DNA of 64,000 nucleotides from Aquimarina sp. AU474 (GTDB lineage Bacteria; Bacteroidota; Bacteroidia; Flavobacteriales; Flavobacteriaceae), in assembly GCF_900312815.1 (NCBI RefSeq), contig NZ_OMPE01000009.1, positions 372,001 through 436,000 of the forward strand, in the 5' to 3' direction. Position 1 is the stretch's first letter; every line of letters starts with the position of its first letter. A program made the position numbers and the translations under genes. Below, piece after piece: positions 8,208 to 15,689 of this stretch. The notes beneath the pieces were generated by a model. The model worked only from the letters and a program-made list of their open reading frames with translations, did no database searches and was not told the origin of the DNA.

Positions 8208-9149
8208 ATGAATATTCTTCACCTAGATACTAATCACCCACTCTTATTAAAACAACTACAAGATTTAAGTTTTAACAATGACCAAGATTATACTTCGACA
8301 AAGGAACAAGTCGAATCTAAAATTGAAAGCTATGAAGGAATTGTAATTCGTAGTCGTTTTGCTATTGACAAAACTTTTTTGGATAAAGCCAAAAAATTAA
8401 AATTTATAGGTCGAGTTGGTGCAGGCTTGGAGAATATTGATATTGAACATGCCCAAAAATTAGGCATTAAATTGTTTAATGCTCCCGAAGGAAATCGTAA
8501 TGCTGTTGGAGAACATGCATTGGGGATGATTTTATCTTTGTTCAATAAATTAAATCAAGGAGACCAAAGTGTACGAGAAGGAAAATGGTTGCGAGAGGCA
8601 CACCGCGGAATAGAGCTCGATGGCAAAACTGTGGGTATTATTGGCTACGGAAATATGGGCAGAGCTTTTGCTCGTAAATTACGCGGTTTTAATGTTGAAA
8701 TCATCTGTTACGATATCCTAGATGATGTAGAAAATAGCGATGCGACACAGGTAAAATTACAAGAGCTTTTTGAGAAAACCGATGTTTTAAGTTTACACAC
8801 TCCTCAAACTGCCAAAACAATTGGGATGATCAATTCTAAATTTATCAACTCCTTTAAAAAACCGTTTTGGTTAATTAATACAGCTAGAGGTAAAAGTGTT
8901 ATCACTGCAGACTTAGTAGATGCCTTAAAAAATGGAAAGATTTTGGGTGCTGGATTGGATGTTTTAGAATATGAAAAATCTTCCTTCGAAAATCTATTTA
9001 CTTCAAAAACAGATATGCCACAGGATTTGCAAGAACTTCTTAACATGGATAATGTGATCGTAAGCCCTCATGTTGCAGGTTGGACAGTAGAATCTAAAGA
9101 AAAACTAGCCCAAACAATTGTAGATAAAATTAAAGCTGATTTTTCCTAA
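8208..9149 (+). CDS. D-isomer-specific 2-hydroxyacid dehydrogenase (phosphoglycerate-dehydrogenase-like)
   Basis: The 313-residue cytosolic enzyme has the two-domain fold of the D-2-hydroxyacid dehydrogenases. The substrate-binding half includes GRVGAGLENID. The Rossmann motif GYGNMG (about residue 146) binds NAD, and NTARG carries the substrate-binding Arg. The acid is within the region around GLDVLEYE, and the catalytic His is in SPHVAGW. It lacks the C-terminal ACT domain of long SerA enzymes and matches the short form common in Bacteroidota, so it may oxidise 3-phosphoglycerate for serine synthesis. Another 2-hydroxyacid substrate cannot be excluded. The small LuxR gene starts 9 nt after the stop and is probably cotranscribed. 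Confidence 0.88.
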   Translation: MNILHLDTNHPLLLKQLQDLSFNNDQDYTSTKEQVESKIESYEGIVIRSRFAIDKTFLDKAKKLKFIGRVGAGLENIDIEHAQKLGIKLFNAPEGNRNAVGEHALGMILSLFNKLNQGDQSVREGKWLREAHRGIELDGKTVGIIGYGNMGRAFARKLRGFNVEIICYDILDDVENSDATQVKLQELFEKTDVLSLHTPQTAKTIGMINSKFINSFKKPFWLINTARGKSVITADLVDALKNGKILGAGLDVLEYEKSSFENLFTSKTDMPQDLQELLNMDNVIVSPHVAGWTVESKEKLAQTIVDKIKADFS

Positions 9150-9158
9150 ATTTATACG

Positions 9159-9575
9159 GTGAGGAAAACTGTACTAATATTTGGAGCATTAGTTTTGGCA
9201 TTACTAATTCTTTTTCAGCTAAGCAAATATAGTGTGCTTACAGGTAATACTGCAATAGAAACAGTAATTGCAATAATAGCCATTGTCTTTTTTGTTGTAG
9301 GAGTTCTTATCAACAAAAAAGTATTACATAAACAACAGAATTCTAATCAAGAAATAGATCATAAAAAAATAAAAGATCTAGGATTAAGCAAACGCGAATA
9401 TGAAGTTTTATGTGAAATAGCTTTTGGGTTATCCAACAAAGAAATTGCTAATAAATTATTTGTCTCAGAAAGCACTATAAAAACCCATGTATCTAATGTA
9501 TTGGTAAAATTGGATGCCAAAAGACGAACGCAGGCTATACAAATTGCAAAAAACCTCCAAATCATACCTCAATAA
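9159..9575 (+). CDS. Small membrane-anchored LuxR-type regulator
   Basis: The 138-residue protein has two N-terminal transmembrane helices (about 4-22 and 32-50) and a C-terminal LuxR/GerE helix-turn-helix (about 72-134). The latter contains LSKREYEVLCEIAFGLSNKE and the recognition helix around SESTIKTHVSN. There is no receiver domain. The start is GTG; no in-frame ATG is available before the first membrane helix. It lies 9 nt after the dehydrogenase. The following DNA carries an array of TCATAC half-sites, the first of which overlaps this gene's end, so autoregulation or control of the next operon is plausible but inferred. Confidence 0.82.
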   Translation: MRKTVLIFGALVLALLILFQLSKYSVLTGNTAIETVIAIIAIVFFVVGVLINKKVLHKQQNSNQEIDHKKIKDLGLSKREYEVLCEIAFGLSNKEIANKLFVSESTIKTHVSNVLVKLDAKRRTQAIQIAKNLQIIPQ

Positions 9576-9650
9576 GCCCAAATCATACTAAAGTCGAATA
9601 CAATTCATACTTTAGTATGAGTACTAAATAGGGCTGTACACCTAATTTTG
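9562..9650 (+). promoter_or_regulatory. TCATAC operator array and -7 box before the DUF4199 operon
   Basis: TCATAC occurs at 9562, 9583 and 9605, spaced 21 and 22 bp apart (about two helical turns). The last copy is half of the perfect palindrome TCATACTTTAGTATGA (9605-9620). A consensus -7 box TAATTTTG follows at 9643-9650. The palindrome centre is then about 43-45 nt upstream of the expected transcription start, the usual place for a LuxR-type activator site. No TTG lies at -33, consistent with activator dependence. Confidence 0.55.
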
Positions 9651-9675
9651 AATAAAACATTTAATATTTTCAATT

Positions 9676-10194
9676 ATGAAAAATACAGTTACACGATATG
9701 GTATATATAGTGCCATAACCATTTGTTCATTATCGCTATTAGGATGGTTTCTGGGAAATAATCTAGATTATTCTATCCAAGAAGTTATTGGATACACAGG
9801 AATGGTGGTTGCACTACTTTTCGTATTCTTTGGAATCAAACATTATAGGGATAAAGAAAATAATGGGGTTGTTTCTTTTGGTAAAGCACTTTTAATAGGA
9901 GTTTTAATCTCACTTATTGCAGCATTGGCGTTTGGTATTCTTGATGTGATTTATGTTAAATATATCGCTCCTGATTTTATGGCAGAGTATTATGCGCATC
10001 ATGTCGAGCAATTAAGAAATACACTTACGGAAGCCGAATTTAAAATCGAATTCGAAAAATTAGAAGCGCAAAAAGAATTATTTTCAAATATATTTATGAG
10101 TTTTTTTCTAATGTTTGCCACAGTATTAATTATTGGATTTATAATTTCTTTACTTTCTGCATTAATACTACAACGTAAACCCACTATACAATAA
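9676..10194 (+). CDS. DUF4199 family membrane protein
   Basis: The 172-residue protein has four predicted transmembrane segments (about 10-28, 37-54, 74-96 and 140-165). The loop between the third and fourth is charged and helical (around HHVEQLRNTLTEAEF). This matches DUF4199, a Bacteroidota inner-membrane family of unknown function. It is the first gene of a tight operon with a DUF1801 protein (15 nt downstream) and a VOC protein, behind the TCATAC operator array. The adjacent small LuxR protein is its probable regulator. Confidence 0.82.
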   Translation: MKNTVTRYGIYSAITICSLSLLGWFLGNNLDYSIQEVIGYTGMVVALLFVFFGIKHYRDKENNGVVSFGKALLIGVLISLIAALAFGILDVIYVKYIAPDFMAEYYAHHVEQLRNTLTEAEFKIEFEKLEAQKELFSNIFMSFFLMFATVLIIGFIISLLSALILQRKPTIQ

Positions 10195-10209
10195 TCAAAA
10201 TAAACAATC

Positions 10210-10665
10210 ATGCAATACAAAGCCAATACACCAGATGAATATATAGATGCTATACCCGAAGAAAGAAGAGCCGTAATGAGTTCTTTAAGAAAAGTAATCA
10301 AAGCCAATATACCTAAAGGATTCTCTGAAGAAATAAATTATGGTATGATAGGATATGTAGTACCTCACAGCCTTTATCCAGGTGGATATCATTGCGATCC
10401 TAAGCTACCATTACCTTTTATGAATATTGCTTCTCAAAAGAATTTTATTGCCGTATATCATAGTGGTATTTATGCAGATAAAGATCTTATGGATTGGTTT
10501 GTAGGCGAATATCCAAAGCATGTTAAAACCAAATTAGATATGGGCAAAAGTTGTATTCGTTTTAAGAAAATAGATCAAATTCCCTTAGAATTGATCGGAG
10601 AATTGGCATCGAAAATGACAACGCAAGAATGGATCAATATATATGAAGCGAACAGAAAAAAATAA
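10210..10665 (+). CDS. DUF1801 family protein
   Basis: The 151-residue soluble protein opens with a YIDAIPEERRAVM segment and contains KGFSEEINYGMIGYVVP and an IAVYHSGIYAD stretch, features of the YdhG/DUF1801 fold. The biochemical role is not established. It is the second gene of the operon that begins at 9676; the VOC gene starts 6 nt after its stop, so translation is likely coupled. Confidence 0.82.
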   Translation: MQYKANTPDEYIDAIPEERRAVMSSLRKVIKANIPKGFSEEINYGMIGYVVPHSLYPGGYHCDPKLPLPFMNIASQKNFIAVYHSGIYADKDLMDWFVGEYPKHVKTKLDMGKSCIRFKKIDQIPLELIGELASKMTTQEWINIYEANRKK

Positions 10666-10671
10666 AAATCA

Positions 10672-11058
10672 ATGAAAAATAGAGTTACAGGCTTAGGTGG
10701 TTTTTTCTTTAAAACTAAAGATCCAAAAGCTATAAAAGAATGGTATGGAACACATCTTGGACTACCGGTAGATGATTACGGATGTACTTTTTGGTGGAAA
10801 GATGCAGCAGGAAATGATTGCTCTACGCAATGGAGCCCCTTTAAAGAAGATACCTCCTACTTTGATCCGAGCAATAAAGAATTCATGATGAATTTTAGGG
10901 TCGAAAACTTAGTAGAATTACTTGATGTGTTAAAAAAAGAAGGGGTTACTGTAGTAGGAGAAATTGAAGAATATGAATATGGTAAATTTGGTTGGATCAT
11001 AGATCCCGAAGGCAACAAAATAGAACTTTGGGAACCTGTGGATAAAGCTTTTTTATAA
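10672..11058 (+). CDS. Glyoxalase/VOC superfamily protein
   Basis: The 128-residue protein has the paired beta-alpha-beta-beta-beta layout of the vicinal oxygen chelate fold. Recognisable parts are the opening GGFFFKTKDPKAIKEWYG, a central FMMNFRVENL and the ending GNKIELWEPVD with a potential metal-binding Glu. VOC members include glyoxalases, dioxygenases and resistance proteins, and the substrate cannot be inferred. It is the last gene of the DUF4199-DUF1801-VOC operon. Confidence 0.85.
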   Translation: MKNRVTGLGGFFFKTKDPKAIKEWYGTHLGLPVDDYGCTFWWKDAAGNDCSTQWSPFKEDTSYFDPSNKEFMMNFRVENLVELLDVLKKEGVTVVGEIEEYEYGKFGWIIDPEGNKIELWEPVDKAFL

Positions 11059-11122
11059 TCGAATAAATTTTAGACTGTTTTTTTTCGTATTTTTCTACCA
11101 ATAATCAAATTAATTAAACAAC

Positions 11123-11509
11123 ATGAGTGAAGAAAACAACAATCTAGGGGATGACCTGAAAAAAGGAGCCGAAGAGGCTGCTGAGACTGTAAAGGATACT
11201 GCTAAAGAATTTGCTGAAGAGGCAAAAGAAGTTTTTAGTTCTCAAGAAAACAAAAAGGTTCTTGCAGGTATTCTGGCCATTGTGCTTGGAAGTTTAGGCG
11301 TTCACAAATTTATTTTAGGGTATCAAAAGGAAGGTTTTATTCTTTTGGGATTCTCACTAATAGCATATGCTTTATCTTGTTTCGTAATTGGGGTTTTCTT
11401 TGTATGGATCCCTGGTCTTATAGGATTAATAGAGGGCATTATCTACCTAACTAAATCTGATGACGAATTCTACCAAACGTATCAAGTGGGCAAAAAACCT
11501 TGGTTCTAG
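11123..11509 (+). CDS. TM2 domain-containing protein
   Basis: The 128-residue protein has an acidic, alanine-rich helical N-terminus (about 1-48, resembling late-embryogenesis-type repeats such as AEEAAETVKDTAKEF). A TM2 domain follows with two transmembrane helices (about 54-70 and 78-108) and the diagnostic GSLGVHKFILGYQKEG turn. TM2 proteins are small inner-membrane proteins of unsettled function. A clear terminator follows 5 nt after the stop, making this a single-gene unit or the end of the preceding one. Confidence 0.85.
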   Translation: MSEENNNLGDDLKKGAEEAAETVKDTAKEFAEEAKEVFSSQENKKVLAGILAIVLGSLGVHKFILGYQKEGFILLGFSLIAYALSCFVIGVFFVWIPGLIGLIEGIIYLTKSDDEFYQTYQVGKKPWF

Positions 11510-11514
11510 TATAA

Positions 11515-11548
11515 AAAAAGCCAGAAAATTTACTTCTGGCTTTTTTAA
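11515..11548 (+). terminator. Rho-independent terminator after the TM2 gene
   Basis: The stem is AGCCAGAA (11519-11526) pairing with TTCTGGCT (11534-11541), with a 7-nt loop, followed by TTTTTAATT. Confidence 0.85.
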
Positions 11549-11558
11549 TTAATCTTAT

Positions 11559-11576
11559 TATCGTAATATTGCGATA
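11559..11576 (+). promoter_or_regulatory. Candidate ArsR operator
   Basis: TATCGTAATATTGCGATA is an 18-bp inverted repeat with one mismatched pair, ending 12 nt before the arsR start codon. ATCG-AATATT-CGAT-type palindromes are usual for ArsR/SmtB repressors. It is placed for autorepression of the operon. Confidence 0.65.
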
Positions 11577-11588
11577 TATAAATATTAA

Positions 11589-11912
11589 ATGGGAATTACA
11601 AAAACACAAATATTCGATAAGAGACAAAATGAACTCGCCCAATTATTTAAAATTTTGGGGCATCCAGCTCGCATCGCAATTTTACAACATATTAGCACAC
11701 AAAACTCCTGTATCTGTAATGATCTTGTTGAAGAAATAGGATTGGCTCAAGCCACTATTTCACAACACCTTAAAGAATTAAAAAGTATTGGATTGTTAAA
11801 AGGAGAAATTGAAGGTAAAAGTATGTGTTATTGCATCGATCTTGATCGGTGGAACGAATTACAAGAGTTTTTAAATTCCTTTTTTAATACTACAAAGCAT
11901 AATTGTTGTTAA
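11589..11912 (+). CDS. arsR: ArsR-family metal(loid)-responsive repressor
   Basis: The 107-residue winged-helix protein contains HPARIAIL and the recognition helix in LAQATISQHLKELKSIG. Cys41 and Cys43 (SCICNDL) stand where the arsenite-sensing CxC of classical ArsR lies, and the C-terminus ends in a Cys-Cys pair that could provide further ligands. The family represses its own operon until arsenite binds. It heads a cluster with DUF6428, an ArsN-like acetyltransferase and arsenate reductase, and a palindromic operator precedes it. Arsenite as inducer is inferred from the CxC and from arsC downstream. Confidence 0.85.
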   Translation: MGITKTQIFDKRQNELAQLFKILGHPARIAILQHISTQNSCICNDLVEEIGLAQATISQHLKELKSIGLLKGEIEGKSMCYCIDLDRWNELQEFLNSFFNTTKHNCC

Positions 11913-11944
11913 ACCAAAAAAGATTTTACTAAATATCAAAACAT

Positions 11945-12430
11945 ATGAATACGTCAGAATTTATAACCTTATTAGCCGAGCATCAAGACAAACCATTATT
12001 ATTTGAATATGCTCCTGGTATGCTAGTAGGAACTAATTATCATATCACCGAAGTAAAACATATAACCGTTGAATCCGTGGATTGCGGCGCAGGAATGGAT
12101 TCTTGGAAAGAAACTATAATTCAATTATGGGAAAGCCCCTCTGAACTAGGCAAATCTGATTATATGAGTGCCTACAAAGCATTAGGAATCCTTAGAAAAG
12201 TAGGTACCATGAAATCGTATGAAATGGATGCTGTTGTTAAAATAGAATATGGCAATGCTATGTTTCATGCTGCACAATTACACGTTAGTGGTTTCCTGGT
12301 TAAGGAAGGACAGCTTGTGGTTACATTAAATGTACAACCGACAGATTGTAAGTCTAAAGAAGCTTGTGGAGTTCCTGAAACCGAAACTGCTAACGCTAAC
12401 GCATGTGCTCCCGGTAGTGGTTGTTGTTAA
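11945..12430 (+). CDS. DUF6428 family protein with Cys-rich tail
   Basis: The 161-residue soluble protein has a conserved DCGAGMDSWKETIIQLWESP segment (about 50-66) typical of DUF6428, found beside ars genes in Bacteroidota. Its last 30 residues contain five cysteines (C-x4-C, a lone Cys, then a terminal Cys-Cys), suggesting metal(loid) binding. The start at 11945 is 32 nt after arsR and the acetyltransferase gene begins 6 nt after its stop. Its function is unknown; a role as an arsenic-binding accessory is inference from neighbours and cysteines. Confidence 0.78.
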   Translation: MNTSEFITLLAEHQDKPLLFEYAPGMLVGTNYHITEVKHITVESVDCGAGMDSWKETIIQLWESPSELGKSDYMSAYKALGILRKVGTMKSYEMDAVVKIEYGNAMFHAAQLHVSGFLVKEGQLVVTLNVQPTDCKSKEACGVPETETANANACAPGSGCC

Positions 12431-12436
12431 AACAAA

Positions 12437-12934
12437 ATGAATAGTAACATCCAAATAGAACATTTTTCCAAATCCGATTGGTACGAGATTTCGACTATAT
12501 ATCAAGAAGGAATTGCAACCGGTATTGCTACTTTCGAAACTAAAGTGCCCTCTTGGGAAACATGGGATGCCACTCATACAGTCTCTTGTAGATTAAAAGC
12601 TATTGTTAATCAAGAAATAGCCGGTTGGGCTGCATTATCCCCTACCTCAAAAAGAGAAGTATACAAGGGCGTCGCCGAAGTTAGCATTTATATAACAACA
12701 AAGTTTAGAAATTTAGGTATCGGAACCCTACTTTTGTCTGCATTGATTAAAGAAAGTGAATCGGCTGGATTCTGGACTTTACAGGCAGGCATTTTTAGTC
12801 AGAATAAAGCGAGTATCGTATTGCATAAATCCTTAGGATTTAGAGAAATAGGATTTAGAGAAAAAATTGGAAAGTTAAATAATATCTGGTATGATAATAC
12901 CATTTTAGAACGACGAAGTAAAAAAATAACATAA
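12437..12934 (+). CDS. GNAT N-acetyltransferase, ArsN1/phosphinothricin-acetyltransferase-like
   Basis: The 165-residue GNAT protein has the order of motifs seen in the ArsN/Pat group: EGIATGIATFET near the N-terminus, GWAALSPTS, the acetyl-CoA loop FRNLGIGTLLL (about 93-103), and TLQAGIFSQNKAS with LHKSLGFR. ArsN1 enzymes acetylate organoarsenicals such as arsinothricin and Pat enzymes acetylate phosphinothricin. Position between arsR and arsC favours an arsenical substrate, but this is inferred. Confidence 0.82.
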   Translation: MNSNIQIEHFSKSDWYEISTIYQEGIATGIATFETKVPSWETWDATHTVSCRLKAIVNQEIAGWAALSPTSKREVYKGVAEVSIYITTKFRNLGIGTLLLSALIKESESAGFWTLQAGIFSQNKASIVLHKSLGFREIGFREKIGKLNNIWYDNTILERRSKKIT

Positions 12935-12953
12935 CCACATAAACACCACACAT

Positions 12954-13379
12954 ATGAACATTTTAGTATTATGCACCGGGAATTCTTGCAGGAGTCAAAT
13001 GGCAGAAGGCTATTTAAAACATTTCGCAAAAAATCACGCTGCTATTTATAGTGCTGGAGTAGAAACTCATGGAGTAAACCCCAGAGCAATTGCCATTATG
13101 AAAGAAGATGGAATCGATATTTCTAATCATACCTCTAACAATTTAGACGAATATCTTGATATCGAATTCGATTACATTCTTACGGTTTGTGACAATGCAA
13201 AAGAAAGATGTCCATTTTTTCCTGGTAAGGCAGAACGATTACATTTTAATTTTTTCGACCCATCAAAAATTGAAGGTACAGAAGAAGAATTGCATGCGGC
13301 ATTCTCTAAAACAAGAAATCAAATAAAAGAATATTGCAACAATTTTGTAGATACACATGTCCACACCAAAGTTTCTTAG
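12954..13379 (+). CDS. arsC: Arsenate reductase, thioredoxin-coupled low-molecular-weight phosphatase type
   Basis: The 141-residue cytosolic enzyme carries the phosphatase loop C-x5-R (Cys7 to Arg13 in CTGNSCRS). Two further cysteines are seven residues apart (Cys79 and Cys86 in CDNAKERC), the redox relay of the Staphylococcus pI258-type ArsC, and a FFDPSK segment supplies the acid. It reduces arsenate to arsenite using thioredoxin. It is last in the arsR operon and is followed by a strong terminator. No arsenite pump (Acr3 or ArsB) is encoded in the operon. Confidence 0.9.
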   Translation: MNILVLCTGNSCRSQMAEGYLKHFAKNHAAIYSAGVETHGVNPRAIAIMKEDGIDISNHTSNNLDEYLDIEFDYILTVCDNAKERCPFFPGKAERLHFNFFDPSKIEGTEEELHAAFSKTRNQIKEYCNNFVDTHVHTKVS

Positions 13380-13406
13380 ACATACTTTTCATTGTACTTA
13401 AAAAAC

Positions 13407-13440
13407 AAAAGACCTCTATAAATTATAGAGGTCTTTTTTA
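13407..13440. terminator. Bidirectional terminator between arsC and the MscS gene
   Basis: An 11-bp perfect stem (GACCTCTATAA, 13411-13421, with its complement to 13433) and a one-base centre is flanked by A- and T-tracts, so it can end transcripts from both converging genes. Confidence 0.88.
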
Positions 13441-13455
13441 TATGTATTTACTTTC

Positions 13456-14271
13456 TTAAGCGTCCTTATGAATCTCAACAGAATGTGGGTAAGGAATTTC
13501 AATACCTTCTCTATCAAGGGCAAGTTTGCAATTTTCTAATGAAGCAAAATAAACATCCCAATAATCGCCTGGTTTACAAAATGGTCGTACCGCGAAGTCT
13601 ACAGAACTTTCACCCAAAGCTTCAACATTAACTGAAGGTGCAGGATCTTTAAGTACTTTCGGATTGCTAGTTAATACTTCTAAAAGTACAGATTTGGCTT
13701 TTTTAATGTCCTCGCCATACCCAACACCTATGGTCATATCAACTCTAATCAACCCCTCTGCAGTATAATTTATAATGTTTCCATTAGCCATTGTACCATT
13801 AGGCACTATAGCTAATTTGTTTTGAGGAGTAGTCAACTTAGTAGTAAATATTTCAATTTCTTTTACCACACCCAAAACTCCTTGTGCCTCGATCAAATCT
13901 CCTATTTTGTAGGGTTTAAATATCATAATAAGAACTCCCCCAGCAAAATTAGCTAATGATCCTTGCAAAGCCATACCTATAGCCAAACCTGCAGCGGCAA
14001 TAACCGCAGCAAAGGTAGTTACATCAACACCCAATCTAGAAATCACCAAAATGATAAGAAATATCTTTAGTGCCCAGGAAACCAGATTTAATAAAAACTT
14101 TTGTAAAGAATCTTCATATTTGCTTTTAGAAAACACCTTAGTAAGTGCTTTAATTGCTCGTTTGATGATCCATGAACCAATGATATATATTAAAATTGCA
14201 GTAATCAATTTTGGTCCAAATTCTTTGGCTAATTCAATACCATAATTTACCCATTCTTGTGCTTTTTCCAT
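13456..14271 (-). CDS. Small-conductance mechanosensitive channel (MscS family)
   Basis: At 271 residues this is close to the size of E. coli MscS. It has three N-terminal transmembrane helices (about 18-36, 60-80 and 86-115), the glycine/alanine-rich pore helix (FAAVIAAAGLAIGMALQGSL) and the beta domain entry FKPYKIGDLIEA, then the cytosolic vestibule. It releases solutes during osmotic downshock. It ends near a shared terminator, and another longer MscS-type gene lies 79 nt upstream on the same strand. Confidence 0.93.
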   Translation of the reverse strand: MEKAQEWVNYGIELAKEFGPKLITAILIYIIGSWIIKRAIKALTKVFSKSKYEDSLQKFLLNLVSWALKIFLIILVISRLGVDVTTFAAVIAAAGLAIGMALQGSLANFAGGVLIMIFKPYKIGDLIEAQGVLGVVKEIEIFTTKLTTPQNKLAIVPNGTMANGNIINYTAEGLIRVDMTIGVGYGEDIKKAKSVLLEVLTSNPKVLKDPAPSVNVEALGESSVDFAVRPFCKPGDYWDVYFASLENCKLALDREGIEIPYPHSVEIHKDA

Positions 14272-14350
14272 TTGCGTGATTTTTTATTTTTAGTATTTAT
14301 AATTAAAGTTAAATATTAGTATTCTTTAGAATACAGAAAGATAATATTTA

Positions 14351-15565
14351 TTATCCTTTTTTCTCTATTTTAAATCCAGAGGTAACATAATTTTCGGGTA
14401 TGTTTTCTGGAGGCACTGTTAATACATTCCCATCTCTTACTGCATGATAATGGGGTGATAAAATTTCGATACCTGCATTATGCAATTCATTCTTCAAATT
14501 CTCATGTAACATCGAATAAATTAGAGATGATTTCTCAGGGGTTTTGGTATATGCGTTAATCTCATAATTAACATAAAAATCATCCAAGCTTTTTATTAAA
14601 ACAAAAGGTACAGGATCAGATATAACAAATTCGGTTTTTTTAGCGCCATTTATCAATGCTTTTACTACCTCATTACTAGCAACATCATACCCTATGGTTA
14701 CCGAACTATGAAGGATAATACCTATATCCTGTGCGTGTCTACTAAAATTGACAATATGATTTCCTAAAATTGACGAATTAGGAATCGTAATGTCCAGGTT
14801 CTTCATCGTTCTAATTCTCGTAACTAATAAACTTCTTTCGGTTATATCACCAACGGTTTCTCCTATTTCTACCCTATCCCCTACTTTAAATGGCCGCATA
14901 TACGTAATTACTACACCAGCCACAATATTAGATATTGCCGATGTTGATCCTAGCGAAAAAAGAATTCCAAAAAATATTGAAACCCCTTTAAAAGCGGGAG
15001 AATCAGAACCTGGTATGTAAGGAAAAACTATAATTAATGCAAAAGCAATAATTACTACCCTCAATAAGTTAAATGTAGGTCGCGCCCAATCTGCATGAAA
15101 ACCATCTAATCGAACTGCTTCTCTTTCTAACTCAGTAGTAACATATTTTAAAAATCTCAATAAATATTTTGTCACAAAAAAGATAACAATGATAAAAAAC
15201 AAATTAGGAATAAAACCTACAAAACCATTGTACAGAAACAATAATGGTTTTTTAATATAGTCTATAACAATATCTGCATATTTCTTGGTTTGAGGGACCA
15301 AACTAAAAAGAAATGGAAGGTATATGATTAAAAAAGTAATAACAATCGATATCTTCAATAATCGCAGTAAAAAAGAAAGAATATGCCTTTCTCTCCTTGG
15401 AGTTATAAATCTAAAGAACTGAGCGAATTTTGTATTACTAAAGAAAATATTATTCTCCAGTTTACCAATCTTGCTCTGTAGCCACTTAAAAAGTCTCTTG
15501 AGAAGAAAAATGAAGATAATAATACCTACTATAGCAATAGCAAAATAAATATACTGTACTACCAC
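14351..15565 (-). CDS. MscS-family channel, longer form
   Basis: The 404-residue membrane protein has about five predicted transmembrane helices (about 5-25, 70-92, 110-130, 165-185 and 195-225). The MscS signature follows (GSTSAISNIVAGVVITYMRP, then FKVGDRVEIGETVGDI) with a cytosolic C-terminal domain ending in a charged tail. The start is GTG at 15565; no nearby in-frame ATG was found. It lies directly upstream of the short MscS gene in the same orientation and the two may be cotranscribed, giving channels of different gating thresholds (inference). Confidence 0.88.
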   Translation of the reverse strand: MVVQYIYFAIAIVGIIIFIFLLKRLFKWLQSKIGKLENNIFFSNTKFAQFFRFITPRRERHILSFLLRLLKISIVITFLIIYLPFLFSLVPQTKKYADIVIDYIKKPLLFLYNGFVGFIPNLFFIIVIFFVTKYLLRFLKYVTTELEREAVRLDGFHADWARPTFNLLRVVIIAFALIIVFPYIPGSDSPAFKGVSIFFGILFSLGSTSAISNIVAGVVITYMRPFKVGDRVEIGETVGDITERSLLVTRIRTMKNLDITIPNSSILGNHIVNFSRHAQDIGIILHSSVTIGYDVASNEVVKALINGAKKTEFVISDPVPFVLIKSLDDFYVNYEINAYTKTPEKSSLIYSMLHENLKNELHNAGIEILSPHYHAVRDGNVLTVPPENIPENYVTSGFKIEKKG

Positions 15566-15689
15566 TATTATCTATATTTAGAATACTAAATACGGATATC
15601 TATCCAAGATAATTGGAATTGAGTTTTTAAAAAAAATATACTATTTCGATAAACTGCAAAAAAAAACTATAATTGGTAGTATTGATCTA

